NCBI GenBank assembly: GCA_003650445.1
Contig: QMQE01000045.1
Coordinates: 1-15,718 of the forward strand
Reading direction: 5' to 3'
Length of the DNA stretch: 15,718 nt
Source of the DNA: Acidobacteriota bacterium
Lineage (GTDB): Bacteria; Acidobacteriota; Holophagae; Thermotomaculales; Thermotomaculaceae
Made by a program: the position numbers and the translations under genes. The notes under the pieces are model-generated. The model did not search any database, had not been told where the DNA came from, and worked only from the letters and a program-made list of their open reading frames with translations. Below are positions 7,901-12,951 of the stretch, piece by piece; within the stretch, counting starts at the first letter, position 1; each line of letters starts with the position of its first letter.

Positions 7901-8513
7901 TTCCGTGTTTCTGAGAAGCGGTGAATACGAAGATGGCCGCCTCGGCGAAATCTTCATCGACATGCACCGGGAAGGCGCGGCTTTCCGTAGCCTGATGAAC
8001 TGCTTCGCCATTGCCATCTCCCTCGGGCTTCAATACGGCGTACCCCTTGATGAGTATGTGGATGCTTTTGTATTCACCCGGTTTGAACCCAACGGCATGG
8101 TCGCAGGCAACCCTCACATCAAAATGACCACATCCGTCATCGACTACATTTTTAGAGAGCTTGCCATCACCTACTTAGACCGATTTGACCTGGCCCAGGT
8201 ATTACCGGAGGACATTCGCCCCAGCACACTCCAGAAAAAAAACGAATTGAAGCCCAACGGAAACGGGAATGGAAACGGCCATGTCAGCCATCCCCACTCA
8301 GACAGAACCCACCTGCATTATCACAAGGATAAAGAAATGCACCGCACCGCGGAAATGGCCTCGGAAGATGAGGAAAAGGCAGAATTGATCCGCAAAGCCC
8401 GTCTTCGGGGCTATGAAGGAGACCCCTGTCCCGTCTGTGGTCAGTTCACAATGGTCCGAAACGGTGCCTGCCTCAAGTGCGTCTCCTGCGGAAACACCTC
8501 GGGATGCAGCTGA
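4980..8513 (+). CDS. nrdJ: B12-dependent (class II) ribonucleotide reductase
   Basis: Reduces ribonucleotides to deoxyribonucleotides in the cytoplasm, using adenosylcobalamin to make the thiyl radical, so it works with or without oxygen. 1177 residues from the ATG at 4980; this start has AAGGAGAGGG just before it, and the promoter at 4914-4943 rules out the longer frame. A second ATG at 4965 is possible but overlaps the ribosome-binding site. Visible active-site parts: the radical site NPCSE (N472, C474, E476), the redox pair C199 (in HACF) and C485 (in TACNL), the loop GSGSGTNFSNLRGKGE, and APTGTIG. The C-terminal region carries an Asn-Gly repeat and His-rich linker (about 1095-1120), then a cysteine-rich tail with C1150, C1153, C1164, C1167, C1170 and C1176, typical of the long NrdJ type, where it is thought to re-reduce the active site. 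No intein. Monocistronic, with a terminator at 8559. Confidence 0.96.
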   Translation: MKVSRYFTENIKSPTEGIRFTSRSSRMVNPDGTVVFEASNVMVPEGWSQVATDIMAQKYFRKAGIPKKIKPVQEEGIPEWLRRHEPDEEALSLLPEDERTEGETDARQVFHRLAGTWAYWGFKYGYFDTEEDARSFYDEMVYMLCRQIAAPNSPQWFNTGLHWAYGVNGPSQGHFYVDPDTEELMSSTSSYERPQPHACFILSIADTLVNEGGIMDLWTREARIFKYGSGSGTNFSNLRGKGEPLSGGGLSSGLMSFLKIGDRAAGAIKSGGTTRRAAKMCILDADHPDIEEFVDWKVREEEKVASMAAGSRQCNIHLNKILQAARGQDGKPDVNPAENRVLAKALGEAKRSGIPETYIFRILQLAKQGITEIVFPTFDTNWESEAYNTVSGQNSNNSVRVTAEFMQKVEANENWELKYRVNGETVKTVKARDLFGKISTAAWACADPGLQFDSTINEWHTCPESGRINASNPCSEYMFLDNTACNLASLNLLKFYDTETGQFDIPAFKHAVRLWTIVLEISVLMAQFPSREIAELSYRFRTLGLGYANIGSLLMTAGIPYDSDEGRAISSAVTALMTGTSYKTSAELSKEKGPFAEYEKNQEHMLRVIRNHRRAIYNAEHEQYEGLTAFPYRFNESLCPASLLKAARESWDNALEAGEKYGFRNAQVTVLAPTGTIGLLMDCDTTGIEPDFALVKFKKLAGGGYFKIINQSIEPALLKLGYSSSEVRRITEYCVGTQSFDTENCPVNRKSLIEKGFSEETVSRLEKSIPLFFDLESVFESWNIGEAILEKELDIPEETYSQPGFSLLVELGFTTEEIQLSSDIICGRMTVEGAPELKEEHLPVFDCANKCGRYGARYIAPEGHLKMMAAAQPYISGAISKTVNLPNSASVKNIQDIYLESWRLMLKAVALYRDGSKLSQPLSSLTDTDIDLTALSNADIADTARKLTSAYIRKRERLPYRRAGYTQKSKIGGHSVFLRSGEYEDGRLGEIFIDMHREGAAFRSLMNCFAIAISLGLQYGVPLDEYVDAFVFTRFEPNGMVAGNPHIKMTTSVIDYIFRELAITYLDRFDLAQVLPEDIRPSTLQKKNELKPNGNGNGNGHVSHPHSDRTHLHYHKDKEMHRTAEMASEDEEKAELIRKARLRGYEGDPCPVCGQFTMVRNGACLKCVSCGNTSGCS

Positions 8514-8558
8514 GGAAGAAGTAGAAAAGGTTGAGGTTAAGTTTGAAAATATTCAGAT

Positions 8559-8593
8559 AAGGCAGGGAATCGGTTGACTCCCTGCCTTTTTCT
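8559..8593 (+). terminator. nrdJ intrinsic terminator
   Basis: A perfect 10-bp stem, AAGGCAGGGA (8559-8568) with TCCCTGCCTT (8579-8588), a 10-nt loop, then a T-rich tail (TTTTTCT, overlapping the stem end). It lies 46 nt after the nrdJ stop codon. Confidence 0.88.
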
Positions 8594-8655
8594 CCCAAGA
8601 CTATGTTTTCAACAAAATAAAGTGGGGGGAAGAACATCTCTAAATTGGTCAGTTA

Positions 8656-8940
8656 TCAGTGAAGCAGGCGACGAAGCAGGGATGGGGAGATTTTGTTTGA
8701 AACGTGATGGCCGCAGACGGGACATTCATGGCATGTCTCACTCAAAACTTCACCGCATTCCGGACAATATGTTCCTGAAGCAAACTTTGAAACGATTGTA
8801 ATCCCCACAAAAACGATCCCCGATCCTGTTAATACGCCTACAATCAGAAACAGGGGTATTGCTTCAAGAAAAGAAGATAAAACAATAATTGTTCCGCCCA
8901 GTAGAATTGAAAAAAAACCGAAAACTTTTGCGTCCGTCAT
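8656..8940 (-). CDS. Small membrane protein with a C-terminal zinc ribbon
   Basis: 94 residues. The start at 8940 is chosen for AAGGAGGTGAAC right before the ATG; a GTG two codons upstream overlaps that ribosome-binding site. Two hydrophobic stretches (about 8-25 and 29-52) should form a transmembrane hairpin. They are followed by a cytoplasmic-type zinc ribbon with two Cys pairs, CPEC and CPVC, 12 residues apart, and a short basic tail (RRLL). This layout resembles the many uncharacterised zinc-ribbon plus transmembrane proteins of bacteria; I cannot assign a function. It stands alone between nrdJ and the non-coding region. A possible -10 (TATAAG, minus strand, about 8975) has no clear -35. 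Confidence 0.75.
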   Translation of the reverse strand: MTDAKVFGFFSILLGGTIIVLSSFLEAIPLFLIVGVLTGSGIVFVGITIVSKFASGTYCPECGEVLSETCHECPVCGHHVSNKISPSLLRRLLH

Positions 8941-9223
8941 GTTCACCTCCTTTGAATCCCAAAGACCTCGCTTATAGAAGCAACATGAATGCCAGATTTT
9001 CAGTGTTCCTGGTTAATCTTTTCTTCTTTATGTTCTTTATCTTACAATGTTTCAGGTAAATTCTATCAGGGAAAGCTTTGAGAAGGGCACAAAAGCGTTA
9101 AATAAAGTTTACACCGAGTTCCTTTCTGCTCTTTTAGCTGCTTACAAAGCAACTCTGAGAGCTCATCTCTAACAATTTCAGAACGCATCCAAAATCATGG
9201 ATTAAAAAGAGAAAGGGACTCAC

Positions 9224-9250
9224 CGCAGAGTTCGCTGAGGACACAGAGGG
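9224..9250 (+). repeat. 9-nt x3 array of the CNCNGAG type
   Basis: Three 9-nt units: CGCAGAGTT (9224-9232), CGCTGAGGA (9233-9241) and CACAGAGGG (9242-9250), preceded by CAC. From memory, very similar CACCGCAGAG...GCAGAG repeats occur between genes of many unrelated environmental bacteria. It sits 23 nt before core copy D. Confidence 0.7.
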
Positions 9251-9273
9251 GGGATGAGGGAGAGGAAGAAAAA

Positions 9274-9302
9274 TTTAACACGAAGGCACAAGGGCACAAG
9301 GT
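9274..9302 (+). repeat. 8-nt x3 core motif, copy D
   Basis: TTTAA then CACGAAGG (9279-9286), CACAAGGG (9287-9294), CACAAGGT (9295-9302), preceded by a GA-rich run. The following GTTCAGAA matches copy C. It faces copy B (9546-9574, minus) across about 245 bp, the same opposed arrangement as copies A and C. Confidence 0.85.
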
Positions 9303-9429
9303 TCAGAATGTTATGGGGGAAATTGACGGTTTGTAAATCCGCACCGCCGACTGACGCTGACAGTACGAAACTTTCCTGAAAGCGCCCCTTATGAGCAAGC
9401 TCAATGGTACACTTCAGCTCAAGTTCCTA

Positions 9430-9452
9430 TTTCAAAAACAAAATTTTTGAAA
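9430..9452. repeat. AT-rich inverted repeat
   Basis: TTTCAAAAA (9430-9438) and TTTTTGAAA (9444-9452) are perfect 9-nt arms around CAAAA. It is nearly all A and T, so it could be chance, a protein site or a weak hairpin; nothing nearby settles this. Confidence 0.5.
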
Positions 9453-9537
9453 CGCAGGTTCTCCTTGGCAGCTAAAGAATTGGCCTTTTTTCACCTTTTC
9501 CCGTTATCTTTTCCTATATTATGTAATTATTCTTTCT

Positions 9538-9776
9538 TTATCTTACCTTTGTGCCTTCGTGCCCTTGTGTTAAATTCTTCTCCCTCTCTGTCTCTTTCCT
9601 TCCGCTCCTCCCCCTCCGGCAAGTAGGAGTTGGGGTAGGGGTAGAAAAACTCAGAGAGTCGACATTTCCCGATCTTTCCCCATCCGGGTTCAACCTTGCC
9701 TTCCATTCAATCTTGTCTCGGTGAGTCTGGTGTCTGTTTCTGCTTCTTCCTCTCCGAATTTCAAATATTTTTGGCT
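9538..9776 (-). repeat. Dispersed repeat, copy B (inverted mate of 165-409)
   Basis: Reverse complement of copy A with 19 mismatches, 18 of them transitions, and lacking one 6-nt unit of the C-rich patch. Its homology begins inside the TAG stop codon (9777-9775) of the DUF2520 gene, so it occupies the whole 3' flank of the minus-strand operon. On the plus strand it shows four G-runs: GG (9618), GG (9626), GGGG (9632) and GGGG (9638). Confidence 0.9.
9546..9574 (-). repeat. 8-nt x3 core motif, copy B
   Basis: On the minus strand: TTTAA then CACAAGGG, CACGAAGG, CACAAAGG, followed by TAAGATAA as in copy A. It is the distal end of repeat copy B. Confidence 0.85.
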
Positions 9777-10503
9777 AATTGTTTTTCTTTTGAATCAAAC
9801 CGGACAAGAGCCGATAAACATCTTCCTGCTCAGGGAGATTCTGACGGAGCCATTCCGTTTCTGTTTTCACAGTTTCAGAATCCCCCCTCGCCGCCGGACC
9901 AGTGGTATTTTCAAGAACAGATCCAGCCTTACACCCCGCAATGTGGGGCAAAAGCAGCGATTCTGCCATTTCTGAAAATGGAAGTCTGAACTCCCTGCAG
10001 ATTTTCTCGGCAGCTCCAATGGGGATATCCACTAAATTGCCCATTAGTACGCAGGCAATGTGATAGGGAATTTTGACCTCAGGCGGAATTTCCACCCACT
10101 TACCTTCCCAGGCCATTACCAGAGACTGCAATAGGTTCCGTAATCCGTCATCCCCCTCAAAAGTCCAGAGAATATCCCTCGGCATCTCTGTCAGCGGCTT
10201 GGAAAAGGAATACGCAGGATGAAGCGAAGCCACCTGGAAATCCTGGCGCACCCGAATCGTATCAGATCCCAAAAGGCCACTGGTATGGACAAGCCTTGCT
10301 CCCGGATTTAGTTTTGACTTTAGTTTTTCTGCTTCGGATTTCAGTGCTTTTTCAGGAACGCAAAACCAGATAACATCAGCCTGTTCCGGTTCATCTACAA
10401 GGTGTAAGTCAAGTTGTTTCAATCCATTAACTATGGTTGTTCCCAAACGGCCACGGCCACGGACAAAATGAAAATGTCTTCTGGTCAAATGCTGCGTTTT
10501 CAT
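9775..10503 (-). CDS. Rossmann-fold DUF2520 protein
   Basis: 242 residues. The start at 10503 is chosen because its ATG overlaps the truB stop as ATGA; a longer frame would run deep into truB. The N-terminal half is an NAD(P)-binding Rossmann-like domain with the glycine motif GRGRLG (residues 16-21) and then ADVIWFCVPEKAL, the usual end of a beta strand. ASLHPAYSF and the later NTTGPAARGD are hallmark blocks of proteins annotated as Rossmann-like plus DUF2520, related in fold to ketopantoate reductase and F420-dependent NADP reductases. The substrate is unknown. Only weak Shine-Dalgarno sequence (GGAAAAGG) precedes it, so translation probably depends on coupling with truB. It is the last gene of the operon, and repeat copy B begins at its stop codon. 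No terminator is visible after it. Confidence 0.82.
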   Translation of the reverse strand: MKTQHLTRRHFHFVRGRGRLGTTIVNGLKQLDLHLVDEPEQADVIWFCVPEKALKSEAEKLKSKLNPGARLVHTSGLLGSDTIRVRQDFQVASLHPAYSFSKPLTEMPRDILWTFEGDDGLRNLLQSLVMAWEGKWVEIPPEVKIPYHIACVLMGNLVDIPIGAAEKICREFRLPFSEMAESLLLPHIAGCKAGSVLENTTGPAARGDSETVKTETEWLRQNLPEQEDVYRLLSGLIQKKNN

Positions 10504-11369
10504 ACAGCAAATACCTTTTCCGGTTGAATCCGACACCCCACGCTTCCCTTTGCCGTCACCCGGCACAGTGCCCGCATTATCCGAAAATAGTTATCAAACA
10601 CCCTGATTTTCTGTCCCTCATCCAGAAATACATCCCTAAGTAACACACTCTTACCGGAAAAAAGCTCTCCCAGGGCCTCTGACCCAAGGGAAAATGCTTC
10701 CAATTCAGGCAATATCGACAGGTGTGGAATCGGCTTCACATTTTCGAGATCGCAGGCATCAGTTAGATGAAATGGGCCGATTTCTGTTCGACGCAAGGTT
10801 TTTACGGTTCCGCCCACACCGAGAATTTCTCCAAGATCCCGTGCAAGGGATCGAATATAGGTTCCGGTACCACATTCAACTTCCATTCTCACAAAAGGTA
10901 ATTCGATCTCAATGGACCGAATCTCATGGACTATAACTTCAACTGACTTTGCTTCAATTTTTACGCTTCCCCGATTCACGTTGTACAGACGTTTCCCATT
11001 GACTCTCTTGGCCGAAATTGCCGGTGGCCTTTGCATTATTTTCCCTCTAAACCGGTCAAGGGCAGTCATAATTTCAGACTCTCTGACATTGGACACGTCC
11101 TTCTTGCTTTGTATGACACCGGTCACGTCATCTGTATCTGTGGTAATTCCCAATTGAAAGTCAGCGCGGTATGTTTTGGGGTAATTGTGGAACAGGTCCA
11201 CAAGACGTGTAAACGGCCCGGATGCCACTATCAGTAATCCGGTTGCGAAAGGGTCCAGCGTTCCGGCGTGGCCTACCCTCCGGACACCAATGGCTTTTCT
11301 CACCTTTCGAACCACATCAAAAGATGTGATTCCTGCTGGTTTATCTATTAGATAAATTTGATTCTTCAT
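10500..11369 (-). CDS. truB: tRNA pseudouridine(55) synthase TruB
   Basis: Converts U55 in the T-loop of tRNAs to pseudouridine. 289 residues from the ATG at 11369, which is preceded by AAGGAAGAAA; an in-frame ATG 31 codons earlier lacks family similarity. Motifs: YLIDKPAGITSF at the N terminus, the catalytic motif GHAGTLDPFATGLL with Asp39, RPPAISAKRVNGKRLY (RNA-binding KRVNG-type loop), and CGTGTYIRSLARDLG. The last ~70 residues fit the small C-terminal PUA-like region. Length is usual for the family. The first 29 bp overlap the end of the DHH phosphoesterase gene and the stop overlaps the DUF2520 start. The position after nrnA in a nusA-infB operon is the known context. Confidence 0.96.
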   Translation of the reverse strand: MKNQIYLIDKPAGITSFDVVRKVRKAIGVRRVGHAGTLDPFATGLLIVASGPFTRLVDLFHNYPKTYRADFQLGITTDTDDVTGVIQSKKDVSNVRESEIMTALDRFRGKIMQRPPAISAKRVNGKRLYNVNRGSVKIEAKSVEVIVHEIRSIEIELPFVRMEVECGTGTYIRSLARDLGEILGVGGTVKTLRRTEIGPFHLTDACDLENVKPIPHLSILPELEAFSLGSEALGELFSGKSVLLRDVFLDEGQKIRVFDNYFRIMRALCRVTAKGSVGCRIQPEKVFAV

Positions 11370-12330
11370 TTTCTTCCTTAAGGTACCGGATGATTTCCGA
11401 AACCAGTTCTTCCGCTCTTCCCTTTTGGACAAAACCGGCAGCTGCCCGATGGCCACCGCCACCCAGTTTCATTGCCGTGTTGTTGACAGACCATTCCCCC
11501 TTGCTTCGAAGAGATACTTTGAAAACAGAGGGAGAAATCTCCATCATAAAAACACCGGCTTTCACACCGCTTATTCCCCTGGGATAGCTGGAAAAATTGT
11601 CTGTATCTGCCGGTGTACATTTATATTTCTTCAGTTCATTCAATCGGATTTTCCCAATTGCAATTTTTCCGGTTTCGTCGGTTTGAATTCCAGAAAGAAA
11701 ATGACCCATCAGGCGAATCCGTTCCAGCTTGTTTTCCTGATAAACGGCTGCACATATTTTACCGGGGTCTGCACCATTCTCCACGAGGTATGCGGCTGAA
11801 GTGAGTGCTGTAGGCGAGGTATTTCCATATGAAAATCCGCCAGTATCCGTGTGAATTGCGACATACAATGAATCTGCTACTTCATCTTTAATTTCCAATG
11901 GGAAATAGGCACGCATAAAACATGTAGCCATCTCTCCGATACTGGACGCGCCGCTGTCCACGATGTTCAGTGAAGCATAGAAGGAATTGTCGGGGTGATG
12001 GTCCAGGTTGATTGTCTTTCCATAGTTGGAAAGGGCAATACCGGAACGCTCCACTGTTCCGCATTCCAGTAAGAAGAGTACCCGGCCTTCACAATCGTAG
12101 CTGTCACACACATGAACCTCATTCATCCCGGGGAGAAAAAGGTAATTTTCGGGAATGGGATCAACGGTAAGCAGAGTCACATCCCTCCCCCGTGAAGAAA
12201 TCAATCTATAGAAGGCCCCCATTGTTCCCAGGCAGTCCCCATCTGCATTTTTGTGTCCAACAATCACAAAATCAGTTTGTTTCCTGAGAATTTCTGAAAG
12301 CAGACGGAACCCGGTTTCCATTTCAGTCAT
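11341..12330 (-). CDS. nrnA: DHH/DHHA1 phosphoesterase, NrnA-like (nanoRNase/pAp phosphatase)
   Basis: Family members hydrolyse very short RNAs and, in many cases, 3'-phosphoadenosine 5'-phosphate (pAp). 329 residues from the ATG at 12330. The N-terminal DHH domain shows VGHKNADGDCLGT (metal ligands H and D), then LDHHPDN (the DHH motif) and HTDTGGFSYGNTS. The C-terminal DHHA1 domain has GGGGHRAAAGF, which binds the nucleotide. Start: ATG 12330 overlaps the rbfA stop (ATGACTGA); ATG 12321, three codons later, is equally plausible with AAGCGGA as a weak ribosome site. A third ATG at 12360 has a better GGAG but would add an unusual N-terminus. Position between rbfA and truB is the classic nrnA place. 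Substrate choice (oligoRNA, pAp or both) cannot be read from the sequence. Confidence 0.9.
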   Translation of the reverse strand: MTEMETGFRLLSEILRKQTDFVIVGHKNADGDCLGTMGAFYRLISSRGRDVTLLTVDPIPENYLFLPGMNEVHVCDSYDCEGRVLFLLECGTVERSGIALSNYGKTINLDHHPDNSFYASLNIVDSGASSIGEMATCFMRAYFPLEIKDEVADSLYVAIHTDTGGFSYGNTSPTALTSAAYLVENGADPGKICAAVYQENKLERIRLMGHFLSGIQTDETGKIAIGKIRLNELKKYKCTPADTDNFSSYPRGISGVKAGVFMMEISPSVFKVSLRSKGEWSVNNTAMKLGGGGHRAAAGFVQKGRAEELVSEIIRYLKEENEESNLSNR

Positions 12331-12670
12331 CCGCTTGTTCGTCACGGGCAGGCTGCCCATAACTCATCTCCAACATTTCATCATAAGCGAATCGCAGTTC
12401 AGGGACATAGCGGAGACGCAGATGCTGGCCGATTTCCTTCCTCAGGGTGCCTTTCAGTTCCTCCAGAAGTTCAGCAGTTTCCATCTCGCTCCCTTCCCCT
12501 CCAAGCCTTGTGTAATAGACAGTTGCGACTCTGAAATCCTTATTGAGCTCCACATGGGTTATGGTGACAAAGCCCAGCCTCGGGTCTTTTACCGACCGCA
12601 ACAGTTTCATCGATATCGCATAGCGGATCTGATCCGCTATGCGATGTGCTGTTTTATCGTGTTTTTTCAT
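12323..12670 (-). CDS. rbfA: 30S ribosome-binding factor RbfA
   Basis: Helps late maturation of the small ribosomal subunit (16S rRNA 5' processing), and is a cold-adaptation factor in E. coli. 115 residues, a normal length, with the KH-like fold. Conserved landmarks: RIADQI near the N-terminus, SVKDPRLGFVTITHVEL, then the C-terminal block LRLRYVPELRFAYDE. The start ATG at 12670 overlaps the stop of the DUF503 gene as ATGA, and the ribosome-binding site is poor, so it is probably coupled. Within codons 9-19 the DNA forms a near-perfect palindrome (12615-12645), listed separately. Confidence 0.96.
   Translation of the reverse strand: MKKHDKTAHRIADQIRYAISMKLLRSVKDPRLGFVTITHVELNKDFRVATVYYTRLGGEGSEMETAELLEELKGTLRKEIGQHLRLRYVPELRFAYDEMLEMSYGQPARDEQADD
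12615..12645. promoter_or_regulatory. Palindrome in the 5' coding part of rbfA
   Basis: ATCGCATAGCGGATC (12615-12629) and its exact reverse complement (12631-12645) surround one base. An RNA hairpin would have a 14-bp stem and a 3-nt loop, 25 nt after the rbfA ATG. The protein here (RIADQIRYAI) follows the normal RbfA pattern, so the pairing is built on top of ordinary codons. It could be a translation- or mRNA-stability element, a protein-binding site, or chance. Confidence 0.5.
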
Positions 12671-12951
12671 GCCAGTTCTTCCCGTTTAATCCGGTTTATC
12701 AAAAGCCTGCCGTCTTCATCCAGCATCCTTTCGATATGGTCCAGCGTCTGGCCACAATATTTGGATGACGGCCCAAGTGTCACAAAACCCAGCAGCGTTT
12801 TTTGCCATTTGTCCTGGTAATCCAGTTCTGAAACCGCAACATTAAAGCGGTTCCTCACTCGGTCTTTTACACTCTTCAACACCATTCTTTTTTCTTTCAA
12901 GGACTGGCTTCCCGGTATCACCCCTGACGCCAGCATCTGCCAGACAGCCAT
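12667..12951 (-). CDS. ylxP: DUF503 family protein (YlxP-like)
   Basis: 94 residues, the usual size. The conserved family start is recognisable: LxSGVIPGSQSLKEKRMVLKSVKDRVRNRFNVAVSELD, followed by WQKTLLGFVTLG. These proteins form a small ferredoxin-like fold and sit next to rbfA and infB in many genomes, where YlxP has been linked to ribosome assembly. The biochemical role is not established. The start ATG (12951-12949) shares its A with the infB stop TGA (TGATG), and its own stop overlaps the rbfA start. The symbol is given by family and context. Confidence 0.9.
   Translation of the reverse strand: MAVWQMLASGVIPGSQSLKEKRMVLKSVKDRVRNRFNVAVSELDYQDKWQKTLLGFVTLGPSSKYCGQTLDHIERMLDEDGRLLINRIKREELA

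Larger units (their letters stand above)
8941..9774. other. Gene-free region with dispersed repeats
   Basis: 834 bp without a supportable gene. 8947-9215 shows nothing firm: a 12-nt match TTTTCAGTGTTC (8997-9008, also at 109-120) and scattered short hairpins. 9224-9302 holds a 9-nt x3 array and an 8-nt x3 core, listed separately. 9303-9537 is unique sequence with an AT-rich inverted repeat at 9430-9452. 9538-9774 is repeat copy B. No gene remnant was recognised in any frame. Confidence 0.7.

Noticed and set aside
8997..9008. TTTTCAGTGTTC shared with 109-120
   Set aside because: A 12-nt match in AT-rich DNA at non-matching positions relative to the repeats; too short to claim as a family member.
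378..9302. CRISPR array
   Set aside because: The 8- and 9-nt units are contiguous, three per site and without spacers; no cas genes.
9696..9989. Plus-strand frames at 9696-9989
   Set aside because: They cross repeat copy B and the antisense of the DUF2520 gene; no ribosome site or protein similarity.
10504..10566. Longer DUF2520 start at 10566
   Set aside because: It would overlap truB by 67 bases with no family similarity; the ATGA overlap start fits the operon pattern.
11370..11462. 31-codon N-terminal extension of TruB
   Set aside because: No family similarity before KNQIYLIDKPAG, and a good ribosome site stands before the ATG at 11369.
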